64,000 nucleotides of DNA from Thermococcus celer Vu 13 = JCM 8558. Its GTDB lineage: Archaea > Methanobacteriota_B > Thermococci > Thermococcales > Thermococcaceae. Every line of letters begins with the position of its first letter. The first letter of the stretch is position 1. Shown in pieces: positions 37,666-45,440 of this stretch. The translations under genes and the position numbers were made by a program. The notes beneath the pieces were generated by a model. The model did not search any database, was not told the DNA's origin, and saw nothing but the letters and a program-made list of their open reading frames with translations. The stretch covers positions 1,802,820 through 1,866,819 of the forward strand of contig NZ_CP014854.1 in assembly GCF_002214365.1 (NCBI RefSeq). The letters are read 5' to 3'.

Positions 37666-39000
37666 TTATTCCGACAGCGTCTCCAGGAACCGCCTGCCCT
37701 TCTCTGTCAGCCGGTAGTAGATGCGCCTGCCCTTCCTGTGGGATTCCTCTATCAGGCCAAGGCTCTCAAGCTCGCGGAGGTGCTGGTAAACCGCCTGGTA
37801 CTTGAGGGGCTTCTCAAGGGCCTCCCATATCTCGTAGCCGTACATGACCCTCTCGCCAAGGAGCCTGAGTATATCGAGCTTCGTCCCGCCCACGCTGAAC
37901 CTCTCCCGCGCTTCGGAGTAGTGCCCCTTGAGGCCCGAGCTCGTCGCGATGAGCGCTATCCTGTCGTCCCGCTCGAAGTAACCCTCCTCCGCCAGCTTGA
38001 GAAGGGCCGGCACTACAACCGCCGAGGCGTACTCCGCGAAGACCCCCTCGCCTGCGAGGAGCCTCTGCCCGAGGTCGAGCTCGTCCTCGCCGACCATCAC
38101 CGCGGTTCCACCGCTCTCGCGTATGGCCTCAAGCGCGAGCTCCTTCATCACCGGGTTCTTCACGTATAGCCCCAGCGCCTTCGTCGGCTCGACCCTCGGC
38201 TCGACGCCCAGAACCTCGCTCGCTATTGGCGAGCACCTCTCGGCCTGCACCGCCACGAGCCTGGGGATCTCCTCAATAACGCCGATCTCCCTCAGCTCGA
38301 CGAAGCCCTTGTAGATGCCGTAGAGGTTGCTCCCGCTCCCCGTTGGAACCAGAACGTGGGTCGGGTTCAGCTCCTCCCAGAGCTCGAAGGCAAGGGTTTT
38401 CTGTCCCTCAAGGCCGATGAGGTTGCTCTCGGGGGTGACGTTGTAGAGCCCCTTTCCATCGGCGAGACCCTCTGCGTAGCTTATACCCTCATCGACGCTC
38501 TCACCGTAGCGTATAAGTTTGGCGCCGAAGGCCACTATCTGGTTCAGCTTCCCCTGTTCGACCAGCTTCGGGACGACGGCGTAGGCGGGCCTCCCGGCCC
38601 GCGCGGCGTACGCAGCCAGAGACGCGGCGGCGTTTCCGTTGCTCGCCACGACGAAACCGTTCCGGGCGTGGGACAGGCCGTAGGAGACCGCCACCGTGGT
38701 GAGCCTGTCGCGGAAGGAGCCGGTCGGGTTACGGGTCTCGTCCTTTATGAAGACGTTAAACCCCAGCTCCTCGCCGAGCTTTGCCCTCAGGAGGGGCGTT
38801 CCACCCTCCTTCAGGCTGATGATCTGCTCCACGCCCGGGAGGAGCTCGCGGTACCTCCAGACGCCCGGCTTTCTCTTCCTCCAGGGGGAAACGTCCACGG
38901 ATTCGTAGTCGTAGCTTACCTTTAGAGGCTCACCGCAGGAGCAGGTTGGGGGGATAATTGAAGAATAGAGCCTCCCGCAGGAGGGACAGCGAACCTTCAT
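37666..39000 (-). CDS. thrC: threonine synthase fused to a winged-helix domain
   Basis: A 444-residue protein. Residues 1-25 form a zinc ribbon (CPSCGRLYSSIIPPTCSCG) and residues 30-360 a fold-type II PLP enzyme with the lysine in FIKDETRNPTGSFRDRLT and the phosphate loop VPTGSGSNLYG. These convert O-phosphohomoserine to threonine. From about residue 365 to the end is a PadR/ArsR-like winged helix (YGYEIWEALEKPLKYQAVYQ then LTEKGRRFL). The helix suggests binding of DNA or a partner by the enzyme and possible feedback control; the core alone would be of normal length. It lies 15 bases downstream of fttA. Confidence 0.9.
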   Translation of the reverse strand: MKVRCPSCGRLYSSIIPPTCSCGEPLKVSYDYESVDVSPWRKRKPGVWRYRELLPGVEQIISLKEGGTPLLRAKLGEELGFNVFIKDETRNPTGSFRDRLTTVAVSYGLSHARNGFVVASNGNAAASLAAYAARAGRPAYAVVPKLVEQGKLNQIVAFGAKLIRYGESVDEGISYAEGLADGKGLYNVTPESNLIGLEGQKTLAFELWEELNPTHVLVPTGSGSNLYGIYKGFVELREIGVIEEIPRLVAVQAERCSPIASEVLGVEPRVEPTKALGLYVKNPVMKELALEAIRESGGTAVMVGEDELDLGQRLLAGEGVFAEYASAVVVPALLKLAEEGYFERDDRIALIATSSGLKGHYSEARERFSVGGTKLDILRLLGERVMYGYEIWEALEKPLKYQAVYQHLRELESLGLIEESHRKGRRIYYRLTEKGRRFLETLSE

Positions 39001-39015
39001 CTAACTCACTCTCGA

Positions 39016-40962
39016 CTACTTGAGCCTTATCGCGTCGAGGTTGTTCGGGGCCCTCGTCGAGATGCCGAACTTCTTGTGGATGCTCGTCGAGAGGTCGAGG
39101 CACTTGTGGGGCTCTCCGTGGACGGTTATGACCCTCTCAGGCCTCGGCCTCAGGCGGGCGATGTAGCTGATGAGCTCCCTCCTGTCGGCGTGGCCAGAGA
39201 AGCCGTCTATGGTGTGGATCTCCATGTTCACGTTGACGACCTCCGTCTTTCCGTCCTCCCCGACGAGTGGAATCTCCCTGAGGCCCCTCTGAACCTGCCT
39301 TCCGAGCGTTCCCTCAGCCTGGTAGCTGACGAATATCATGCTGTTCTTCGGGTCGGAGGCGAGTTGCTTGAAGTACTCCACGCTTGGCCCACCGACGAGC
39401 ATACCAGAGGTGGCTATGATTATCGCGGGTTCGCCGGAGTCTATGATGTCCTGCCTCTCCCTGCTGTTGGCGACGGGCTTGAAAATCGGGTTCAGGAAGG
39501 GGTTGTAGCCCTCGTGGAATATCTGCTCGCGCAGGCCCCTGCTGAGGTACTCCGGATAGGCCGTGTGTATCGCGGTGGCCTCCCAGATCATTCCGTCGAG
39601 GTATATCGGAACCTCCAGGCCACCGACGCGGGCGTACTCCTCGAGGACCATCATTATCTCCTGCGACCTGCCGACGGCCATCGCCGGAATCAGGACCTTT
39701 CCTCCGCGCCGTATCGTCTGGTGAATGACCTCTATGAGCCTCTTCTCCGCCTCCTCGCGCGGCATCTGGTAGTCGTTGCTTCCACCGTAGGTGGACTCCA
39801 TCACGAGGGTCTCGAGGCGCGGGAACCTGCTCACCGCCGGCTCGAAGAGCCTCGTCGGGATGAACTTGAAGTCGCCTGTTATGGCTATGTTGTGGAGCCC
39901 GTTGCCTATGTGGAGGTGGACTATCGCGGAGCCGAGGATATGGCCCGCGTTGTGGAGGGTTAACCTTATGTCCGGGGCGATGTCGCGAACCTCGCCGTAG
40001 TCAAGGGTTATCGTGTGCTTTATTACCTCCTTGATGTCCCGCGGCCGATATAGAGGTTCCACGCCGTTCATCTTCTGTATCTCGATGAAGTCCTGCTGGA
40101 GGAGAACCATGAGATCCCTCGTGGGAGGCGTGGTGTATATCGGCCCGTCGAAGAGCTTGTAGCGGAACAAGTAGGGGAGCATCCCGCTGTGGTCGAGGTG
40201 GGCGTGGGTTACTATGATGGCATCGAGCAGGCCGGCGTCGAGGACGTAGCGGAACTCCGGGGCATCGAAGTGTGGAAACGCCTTCTTGGGGTCGCGGAGG
40301 GCGGCCACGTTGACGCCGAAGTCAACGAGAACATAGCTCTCGTTGGTCTGAACGAGGAGAGAACTCCTCCCGACCTCACGGAAACCGCCGAGGCCGGTTA
40401 TCCTGATCCACTCACTCTTCACCTCTGGCTTACGGTATATGTTCCTCCCGACCTGCCTGAGGAACTTCCTGCGGTCCCTGGCCTCAGCCTGGAGAACCTG
40501 CCTTATGGAGTATATGGTCTGGCTCTGAAGTGGGGGCGTTCTCACGACTCCGGGGGCCCAGTGAACCCGCTGGGTTATGAGGCGTAAAGTTTCACCGTTC
40601 TTCCCTATTACGAGTCCCGGCTTTCTCGCCTCTATCAGAACCTCCCCAACGGACGGATCAAAGCTTACGTTGGTTATCTCGGCCTCCTTGGGCACGAGCT
40701 CCTTTATCATTTCCTCGGCTTTTTCTGGGGGGAGGAGAACCTCCGGGTCGGGGCGAACGCTGATGCGCTTCTTGAGAACCTTGGCGAGGTTCCGTATCAG
40801 ATCCCCGTCCCCCATTATCGCTTCGGGGTTCTTGACGTATATGACGAGTTCGGGTCCTTCAAACTCAACTTCGGTTATCCTCGCCTCCCTTGGAACCATC
40901 TGACTTATAACTGCCTGTATGTCCCGCAGTATCTTGTCAACTGAGGTTTCTCTCCTTATCAA
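39016..40962 (-). CDS. fttA: transcription termination factor FttA (aCPSF1, KH/MBL/beta-CASP ribonuclease)
   Basis: A 648-residue ribonuclease that ends transcription in archaea. Two KH domains cover about residues 1-140 (ending VIGKNGETLRLITQRVHW), then a metallo-beta-lactamase core with HAHLDHSGMLPYL near residue 240 and a beta-CASP domain carrying MESTYGG and GFSGHADRREL near the end. TTG 40962 is favoured because GAGGTGG lies 6 bases before it and the protein then begins (M)IRRETSVDKIL; GTG 40971 is an alternative. It directly follows psmB. Confidence 0.96.
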   Translation of the reverse strand: MIRRETSVDKILRDIQAVISQMVPREARITEVEFEGPELVIYVKNPEAIMGDGDLIRNLAKVLKKRISVRPDPEVLLPPEKAEEMIKELVPKEAEITNVSFDPSVGEVLIEARKPGLVIGKNGETLRLITQRVHWAPGVVRTPPLQSQTIYSIRQVLQAEARDRRKFLRQVGRNIYRKPEVKSEWIRITGLGGFREVGRSSLLVQTNESYVLVDFGVNVAALRDPKKAFPHFDAPEFRYVLDAGLLDAIIVTHAHLDHSGMLPYLFRYKLFDGPIYTTPPTRDLMVLLQQDFIEIQKMNGVEPLYRPRDIKEVIKHTITLDYGEVRDIAPDIRLTLHNAGHILGSAIVHLHIGNGLHNIAITGDFKFIPTRLFEPAVSRFPRLETLVMESTYGGSNDYQMPREEAEKRLIEVIHQTIRRGGKVLIPAMAVGRSQEIMMVLEEYARVGGLEVPIYLDGMIWEATAIHTAYPEYLSRGLREQIFHEGYNPFLNPIFKPVANSRERQDIIDSGEPAIIIATSGMLVGGPSVEYFKQLASDPKNSMIFVSYQAEGTLGRQVQRGLREIPLVGEDGKTEVVNVNMEIHTIDGFSGHADRRELISYIARLRPRPERVITVHGEPHKCLDLSTSIHKKFGISTRAPNNLDAIRLK

Positions 40963-40972
40963 AGCCACCACC

Positions 40973-41584
40973 TCACTTTAGAAGGGCCTCTATTTCTTCC
41001 CTGCTCAGCTCCCTGTACCCCTCCTCGGTCACGGTAACGAGGGTTACTCCACCACCGGTGAAGACGTCCTTCCTCGTGGCTATCTTTATCGCCCTGAGGG
41101 CGAGTTTGATTCCATCCTCAAGTTCCATACCCTCGCGATAGCCATCCTCCAGAACCGCAAAGGCGAACTCCATTCCGGAGCCCGCCGAGGTGAACTTATC
41201 CTCCGTAACGCCCCCGGCCATGTCTATCGAGTACAGGCCCGGTTTCTCATCGTAGCCCGCTATGAGGAACCATCCGAAGTAAGGCATGAACCTGTTGCCG
41301 TGAAGCACGTTGGAGGTTAAGGTGGCAAGGGCCCTAACGCTCATCTCCCTACCAACCTTCGCCCTGTACAGCCTGGCCTCGGCCCTCAGAAGTCTGACGA
41401 GCGAGAGGATGTCCCCAACGCTCCCGGCACCGGCCAGGGCCAGATGATCATCTATCTGGAAAACCTTGGTGACGTTCTCCGAAAGCACCATGTTGCCGAG
41501 CGATGCCCTCCTGTCCGCTGCCAGGACGACTCCGTCCTTACATACAATGCCGACCGTGGTCGTTCCCTTTAGCTTCTCAGCCAA
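40973..41584 (-). CDS. psmB: proteasome beta subunit
   Basis: A 203-residue catalytic subunit of the archaeal 20S proteasome. A short propeptide (MAEKLKG) precedes the nucleophile threonine T8 ([21 protein letters not shown]), with the conserved lysine and D-R of that block and GSGMEFAF further on. Thermococcales encode two beta subunits; this is one. It is directly upstream of fttA on the same strand. Confidence 0.97.
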   Translation of the reverse strand: MAEKLKGTTTVGIVCKDGVVLAADRRASLGNMVLSENVTKVFQIDDHLALAGAGSVGDILSLVRLLRAEARLYRAKVGREMSVRALATLTSNVLHGNRFMPYFGWFLIAGYDEKPGLYSIDMAGGVTEDKFTSAGSGMEFAFAVLEDGYREGMELEDGIKLALRAIKIATRKDVFTGGGVTLVTVTEEGYRELSREEIEALLK

Positions 41585-41699
41585 TTACAACACCCCTGCT
41601 GGTATGTTTTTAGAATAGAAGAACCTACAGTTGGGGTTGGGGGAATAGTATTTAAAGGTTTCGTCCGAAGCCCATATCTGGACGGTGCGGGGTGGTAAA

Positions 41700-42863
41700 A
41701 TGAAGGAAGTCATCCTCCTAACTGGCCCGCCCCTCAACGGGCGAGACGAGTACATAACCGAGGCGCTGAAGCTCGCGGAAGGGGAGAGCTACGCCTATTA
41801 CCACGTCTTTGACTACATCCGGGAAGTCGGGAAGGAGCTGGGGGTTAAGATAACCCGGAAGAACGTCCTCGACTTCGCCATAAGCCACCAGGATCTGATG
41901 AACGAGATACGGGATGAAGCGTTCAGTAGAATAAGAAAGGAAATAGACGAAAGCAACGAGAAGTTCCATCTGGTGTCGACCCCGAGCCTCTTCAGGTGGG
42001 GGAGCGGGAGCGTTCTGGGGTTCACGACGAGCAACTTAAAGCTGATCAGGCCGAACCGCGTTATAATAGTCCTCGACGACGTTCTGTCGGTCAGAAGACG
42101 AATCCTCAACGACCCGGAGTGGCTCGAGCGCTTCGGGAACGACCCGGAGAACATAAAGCTCACCACGCTCGTCATGTGGCGCGAGGACGCGATAAACCAC
42201 GTGAAAACGCTCATCCACGAGCTGAAGAAGGAGGGTATGGAGGTTCGTTACATCCTGCAGTTCGGCATAAGGCATCCCTACGAGGTCTTCCTCGACCTGA
42301 TATTCAGGGAAAGGGAGAAGCCCCTCGTGTACCTCAGCTACCCGATGACGGGCCACGAAGAGGAGTATTACACGCGCGTCAGGGGCTTCTACGCCAAGCT
42401 GAGCGAGCACTTCACCGTCCTTGACCCCGGGGCACTGGACGACTGGTGGGTCGTCGCCGAGTACGACGCCCAGGTGAACAAAGATCCTTCAATAAGACGC
42501 ATCAGGATAAAGCACCTCCTCGACGGCGAGGAGGTTGACGAGCTCGACAGGGAGGACATAGAGCAGGCGACGGACATACTCCGGAGGCAGCTCGTCGAGA
42601 GGGACTTCAACCTGGTCGACGTCAGCAAGGCTATAGCGGTCTACCACTACGCGGAGGGCGTTTCTGCCGGTGTCATCAGCGAGATGGCCGAAGCGTACAG
42701 GACTCTCGCGGCGGTGTACCTCTACTACCCCTTCGAGAGGAGGCCGAGCCCCTTCATGGAGTTCTACGGCATGCAGAATCCCTCGCGGAGGACGATGTTC
42801 AGGGACGAGGACGAGATGATAAAGGCCATGGTGGAGGAGAGGGAGTACTGGGCGAAGGCATGA
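41700..42863 (+). CDS. degenerate P-loop protein with C-terminal nucleoside deoxyribosyltransferase-like domain
   Basis: A 387-residue two-domain protein. The N-terminal half resembles an adenylate-kinase-like P-loop fold, but its Walker A position reads TGPPLNGRDEYI, without the usual GK(S/T). It continues with a VIIVLDDVLSVRRR block that could take the Walker B place. From about residue 208 (PLVYLSYPMTG) it resembles nucleoside 2-deoxyribosyltransferases, with VLDPGALDDWW and SAGVISEMAEAY, where E328 occupies the position of the family's catalytic glutamate. It may bind or cleave a nucleotide without normal ATP hydrolysis. GGGGTGG precedes ATG 41700. It is monocistronic between psmB and gdhA; function unknown. 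Confidence 0.75.
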   Translation: MKEVILLTGPPLNGRDEYITEALKLAEGESYAYYHVFDYIREVGKELGVKITRKNVLDFAISHQDLMNEIRDEAFSRIRKEIDESNEKFHLVSTPSLFRWGSGSVLGFTTSNLKLIRPNRVIIVLDDVLSVRRRILNDPEWLERFGNDPENIKLTTLVMWREDAINHVKTLIHELKKEGMEVRYILQFGIRHPYEVFLDLIFREREKPLVYLSYPMTGHEEEYYTRVRGFYAKLSEHFTVLDPGALDDWWVVAEYDAQVNKDPSIRRIRIKHLLDGEEVDELDREDIEQATDILRRQLVERDFNLVDVSKAIAVYHYAEGVSAGVISEMAEAYRTLAAVYLYYPFERRPSPFMEFYGMQNPSRRTMFRDEDEMIKAMVEEREYWAKA

Positions 42864-42924
42864 GGGGCGGTTCGGGTATCGACCCCTCCGTATTTTTCAA
42901 TCCTCACCGCGGACCCCGTGGGAT

Positions 42925-43509
42925 TTACCCCAGCAGGACGAGCCACATGTCTCCCCTTCTGGTATGAACGAAGAGGAAAGTCAAAGTATCTCCGTTTGAG
43001 AGGTTTAATTGAGTTGAATCTATGACAACGCAGAACGAGTCCAAGCGGAACGGGACGTACCAGTATGTAAACGAGCCAACAACATCTTCCCCGTTGTAGA
43101 CTTTAAAGTCGATTTCCTGTCCCCCTGTTGTCGTGAGGTTCCTCCGTTGCGCCCAGACGATTTTATAGTCCTTAAGCCGTGCCTCTCCGCTGAAGCTAAC
43201 GTTCCAGATGCCCAGAAGGACATGCCTGTACACCCTGCCATTCATTTCAAGTGCTGTCCCATTCAGAACTGTCATGTTCAGGTATTCTCTCCCGCTACCT
43301 GGGGACAGGGGTTTCCTCAGGGTTGTGTTGCAGTTTTCAAGGTCTTTTCTGGCTCCACTGAGAAACGTCGTGATCCCCTGCGCCAAACTTCCTGAGGGCC
43401 GAACGGATGTTTCATTAGAAGAATGGTTTGATTTATTCGGTGTGCTATCAAGGCACAGCGCGGAAACGACCAGCAGGGAGACCAGAAGAACCAGAGGGGC
43501 CTGCTTCAT
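42925..43509 (-). CDS. secreted protein with N-terminal signal peptide, unknown function
   Basis: A 194-residue protein with a hydrophobic N-terminus (QAPLVLLVSLLVVSALCLDS) and then a Ser/Asn-rich linker. The cysteine at the end of the signal is not in a standard lipobox (ALC instead of a small residue before C), so lipid anchoring is uncertain. The mature part is strand-rich with several NxS/T sequons. GAGGTGTGG precedes ATG 43509. It is convergent with the deoxyribosyltransferase-like gene and lies downstream of gdhA. No family is recognised. Confidence 0.6.
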   Translation of the reverse strand: MKQAPLVLLVSLLVVSALCLDSTPNKSNHSSNETSVRPSGSLAQGITTFLSGARKDLENCNTTLRKPLSPGSGREYLNMTVLNGTALEMNGRVYRHVLLGIWNVSFSGEARLKDYKIVWAQRRNLTTTGGQEIDFKVYNGEDVVGSFTYWYVPFRLDSFCVVIDSTQLNLSNGDTLTFLFVHTRRGDMWLVLLG

Positions 43510-43572
43510 CACGCCACACCTCGTTCATGCCGGACCATAATAGAGGCAGAAACGAAGAGAAAAGAGGGGAAA

Positions 43573-44832
43573 TCACTTCTTGACCCAGCCCCTGTCGAGC
43601 ATGGCCTGGTAGACCCTCTGGACGGCCACGACGTAGGCGGCGTCCCTCATGTGGATGTTCTTCTCCTTATGGGTGTTGTAGACGTCCCAGAAGGCCTTGG
43701 TCATCTTCTTGTCGAGCCTCTCGTAGACCTCCTCAAGCGTCCAGTAGTAGCCGTTTATGTTCTGCACCCACTCGAAGTAGCTGACGGTGACACCGCCGGC
43801 GTTGCAGAGGAAGTCCGGGATCTGGAGGATACCCTTCTCCTTGAGGATCTCGTCGGCCTCCGGGGTAACCGGACCGTTGGCGACCTCGGCAACTATCTTG
43901 GCCTTGATATTGTCGGCGTTCTTCTCGGTTATGACCTCCTCGATGGCCGCTGGGGCGAGGACGTCGACGTCGAGCTCGAGGAGCTCCTCGTTGGTGATGT
44001 TGGTCGCTCCCGGGAAGTCCTTGACGCTGCCGTGCTCCTTCTTCCACTTGAGGACCTCGTCGGCGTTTATGCCATCGGGGTTGTAGATGCCGCCCCTGCT
44101 GTCGCTGACGGCGACGACCTTCATGCCGTACTCCTCGCTCATGATCTTGGCCATGTAGTAACCGGCGTTACCGTAACCCTGGATGGCGATGGTCTTGCCC
44201 TTGAGGTCCATGCCGAGGGCCTTGGCGGCCTCTCTAACCGTGTACGAAGCGCCTTTGGCCGTGGCGTCTCCCCTGCCGAGTGAACCGCCGATGCTCAGCG
44301 GCTTGCCGGTGATGACGCCAAAGGCCGGGTTCTTTCTCCTCGCGATAGCCTCGTACTCGTCCATCATCCAGCCCATTATCTGAGGGGTGGTGTAGACGTC
44401 CGGAGCCGGGATGTCGGTGTATGGACCGATGATATCGTAGACGGCCCTTATGTAGCTCCTGGCGAGCCTCTCCTTCTCCCTCGTGCTGAGCTCCTTCGGG
44501 TTGACTATGATGCCGCCCTTACCGCCACCGTAGGGTATGTCAACGACGGCGCACTTCCAGGTCATCCAGGTGGCGAGGGCCTTGACCGTGCTGAGGGTCT
44601 CCTCGGGGTGCCACCTGATGCCACCCTTTGTTGGACCGCGGGCCCAGTTGTGCTGAACGCGGAAACCGGTGAAAACCTTAACGGAACCGTCGTCCATCTC
44701 AACCGGAACTGAAACCTCGAGGATCCTCATTGGCCTCTTAAGCCACTCGAGGGCCTCTTCGCTTATGTCCATGAACTGGGCAGCCCTCTCGAGCTGCTTA
44801 ACTGCCATCTCAAACGGGTCCATCTCGACCAT
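43573..44832 (-). CDS. gdhA: glutamate dehydrogenase
   Basis: A 419-residue enzyme that interconverts glutamate and 2-oxoglutarate with NAD(P), one of the most abundant proteins of Thermococcales. The start [20 protein letters not shown], the glutamate-binding PTKGGIRWH and the catalytic lysine region [15 protein letters not shown] are typical. The dinucleotide loop is in [26 protein letters not shown] lies before the ATG. It is divergent from the NSS transporter, with a 600-base regulatory gap between them. Confidence 0.98.
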   Translation of the reverse strand: MVEMDPFEMAVKQLERAAQFMDISEEALEWLKRPMRILEVSVPVEMDDGSVKVFTGFRVQHNWARGPTKGGIRWHPEETLSTVKALATWMTWKCAVVDIPYGGGKGGIIVNPKELSTREKERLARSYIRAVYDIIGPYTDIPAPDVYTTPQIMGWMMDEYEAIARRKNPAFGVITGKPLSIGGSLGRGDATAKGASYTVREAAKALGMDLKGKTIAIQGYGNAGYYMAKIMSEEYGMKVVAVSDSRGGIYNPDGINADEVLKWKKEHGSVKDFPGATNITNEELLELDVDVLAPAAIEEVITEKNADNIKAKIVAEVANGPVTPEADEILKEKGILQIPDFLCNAGGVTVSYFEWVQNINGYYWTLEEVYERLDKKMTKAFWDVYNTHKEKNIHMRDAAYVVAVQRVYQAMLDRGWVKK

Positions 44833-44881
44833 TCATACCACCTCAGGTTTCGGTAATCTGCGATAGACCCTTAGGCATTTG

Positions 44882-44904
44882 CATATATAAACCTTTCGCA
44901 AAGG
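44882..44904 (-). promoter_or_regulatory. gdhA promoter with overlapping dyad
   Basis: On the minus strand AAAGGTTTATATATGC is a strong BRE/TATA, 50 bases before the gdhA start. CCTTT-GCG-AAAGG (44892-44904) is a 5+5 dyad overlapping the BRE, a position where a regulator would hinder TFB. Confidence 0.6.
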
Positions 44905-44941
44905 AGGCAGGAGAAGGGTTAATTTTGAACAAAACGTTATG

Positions 44942-44986
44942 TACGGAAATTTTCGGGGAAAAGGAAATATCTACCGAAATTTTGGG
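44942..44986. promoter_or_regulatory. pair of direct repeats TAC(G/C)GAAATTTT-GGG
   Basis: TACGGAAATTTTCGGG (44942-44957) and TACCGAAATTTTGGG (44972-44986) are two near-identical 15-16 base sites whose starts are 30 bases apart, close to three helical turns. Each has an internal near-palindrome around GAAATTTT. They lie 40-100 bases upstream of the gdhA TATA and 30-70 bases upstream of the TATA of the small gene at 45057, so they could control either. Confidence 0.5.
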
Positions 44987-45056
44987 CCAAAAAGAGGGAT
45001 GTACATCCAAGATTTTTTATACATTGGAGAACATAAAAAGACATCACAGAATACAA

Positions 45057-45176
45057 ATGAAACCCATAGATCCCGTTGGCAGGGCCCTCAGCGAGAAGTC
45101 GGTCATCACCCATCAGATCACTCTCGTTCAAATCATCGGGCCGGTTAAACCTGGAACTGCGGGGTTAAATACTTGA
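45057..45176 (+). CDS. possible small protein, 39 aa
   Basis: ATG 45057 opens a 39-residue frame (MKPIDPVGRALSEKSVITHQ at the start) about 35 bases after a TATA box (TTTTTTATACATT, 45012-45024), which would give a nearly leaderless mRNA. No ribosome binding site or family is recognised. It may be a real small protein, a truncated gene or a non-coding transcript. Confidence 0.35.
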   Translation: MKPIDPVGRALSEKSVITHQITLVQIIGPVKPGTAGLNT

Positions 45177-45348
45177 TGGAATGCGTCCCTTCTTTCCTTT
45201 GACAACACGGTCAATATATCACCCAACAATTGTCACAATGCCGGGTCAAAGCTTACGTCTTTTGGGCGTACTGGAAAAATGGCGAGAATCCAATAGGCAG
45301 AGTTTAACGGTTAAGTAAATCGTCTTTTGTCGAAAAAGGCCATCAGAA
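45177..45348. other. intergenic stretch without recognised features
   Basis: No open frame with a ribosome binding site, tRNA or repeat was recognised here. It separates the small frame at 45057 from the promoter of the NSS transporter. Confidence 0.4.
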
Positions 45349-45360
45349 AGCTTTTTATAG
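45349..45360 (+). promoter_or_regulatory. TATA box of the NSS transporter operon
   Basis: AAGCTTTTTATAG lies about 80-90 bases before the start codon, giving a leader of about 60 nt that contains the hairpins listed separately. Confidence 0.6.
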
Positions 45361-45384
45361 AATGCCTTGTCTTATACATAATGT

Positions 45385-45430
45385 CCCAGTGATATACTGG
45401 GGCGATAAAGCCCATGCATCTAAGAATGGG
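45385..45430 (+). promoter_or_regulatory. leader with three mutually exclusive hairpins
   Basis: Hairpin 1: CCCAGT-GATAT-ACTGGG (45385-45401). Hairpin 2: GGGC-GATAAA-GCCC (45400-45413). Hairpin 3: CCCAT (45411-45415) with ATGGG (45426-45430). Hairpin 2 shares bases with both others, and hairpin 3 adjoins the GGGGGTGA ribosome binding site, so switching between 1+3 and 2 could change translation. No known riboswitch class matches, and the stems are short for a hyperthermophile. Confidence 0.4.
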
Positions 45431-45440
45431 GGTGAATAAT

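Noticed and set aside
44925..45176. 83-codon frame covering the gdhA upstream region
   Set aside because: It begins before the TATA box and passes through the presumed operator repeats; only the internal ATG at 45057 is a plausible start.
45401..45440. Known riboswitch (fluoride type) in the NSS leader
   Set aside because: The conserved core sequence of that class is absent; only short alternative hairpins are visible.
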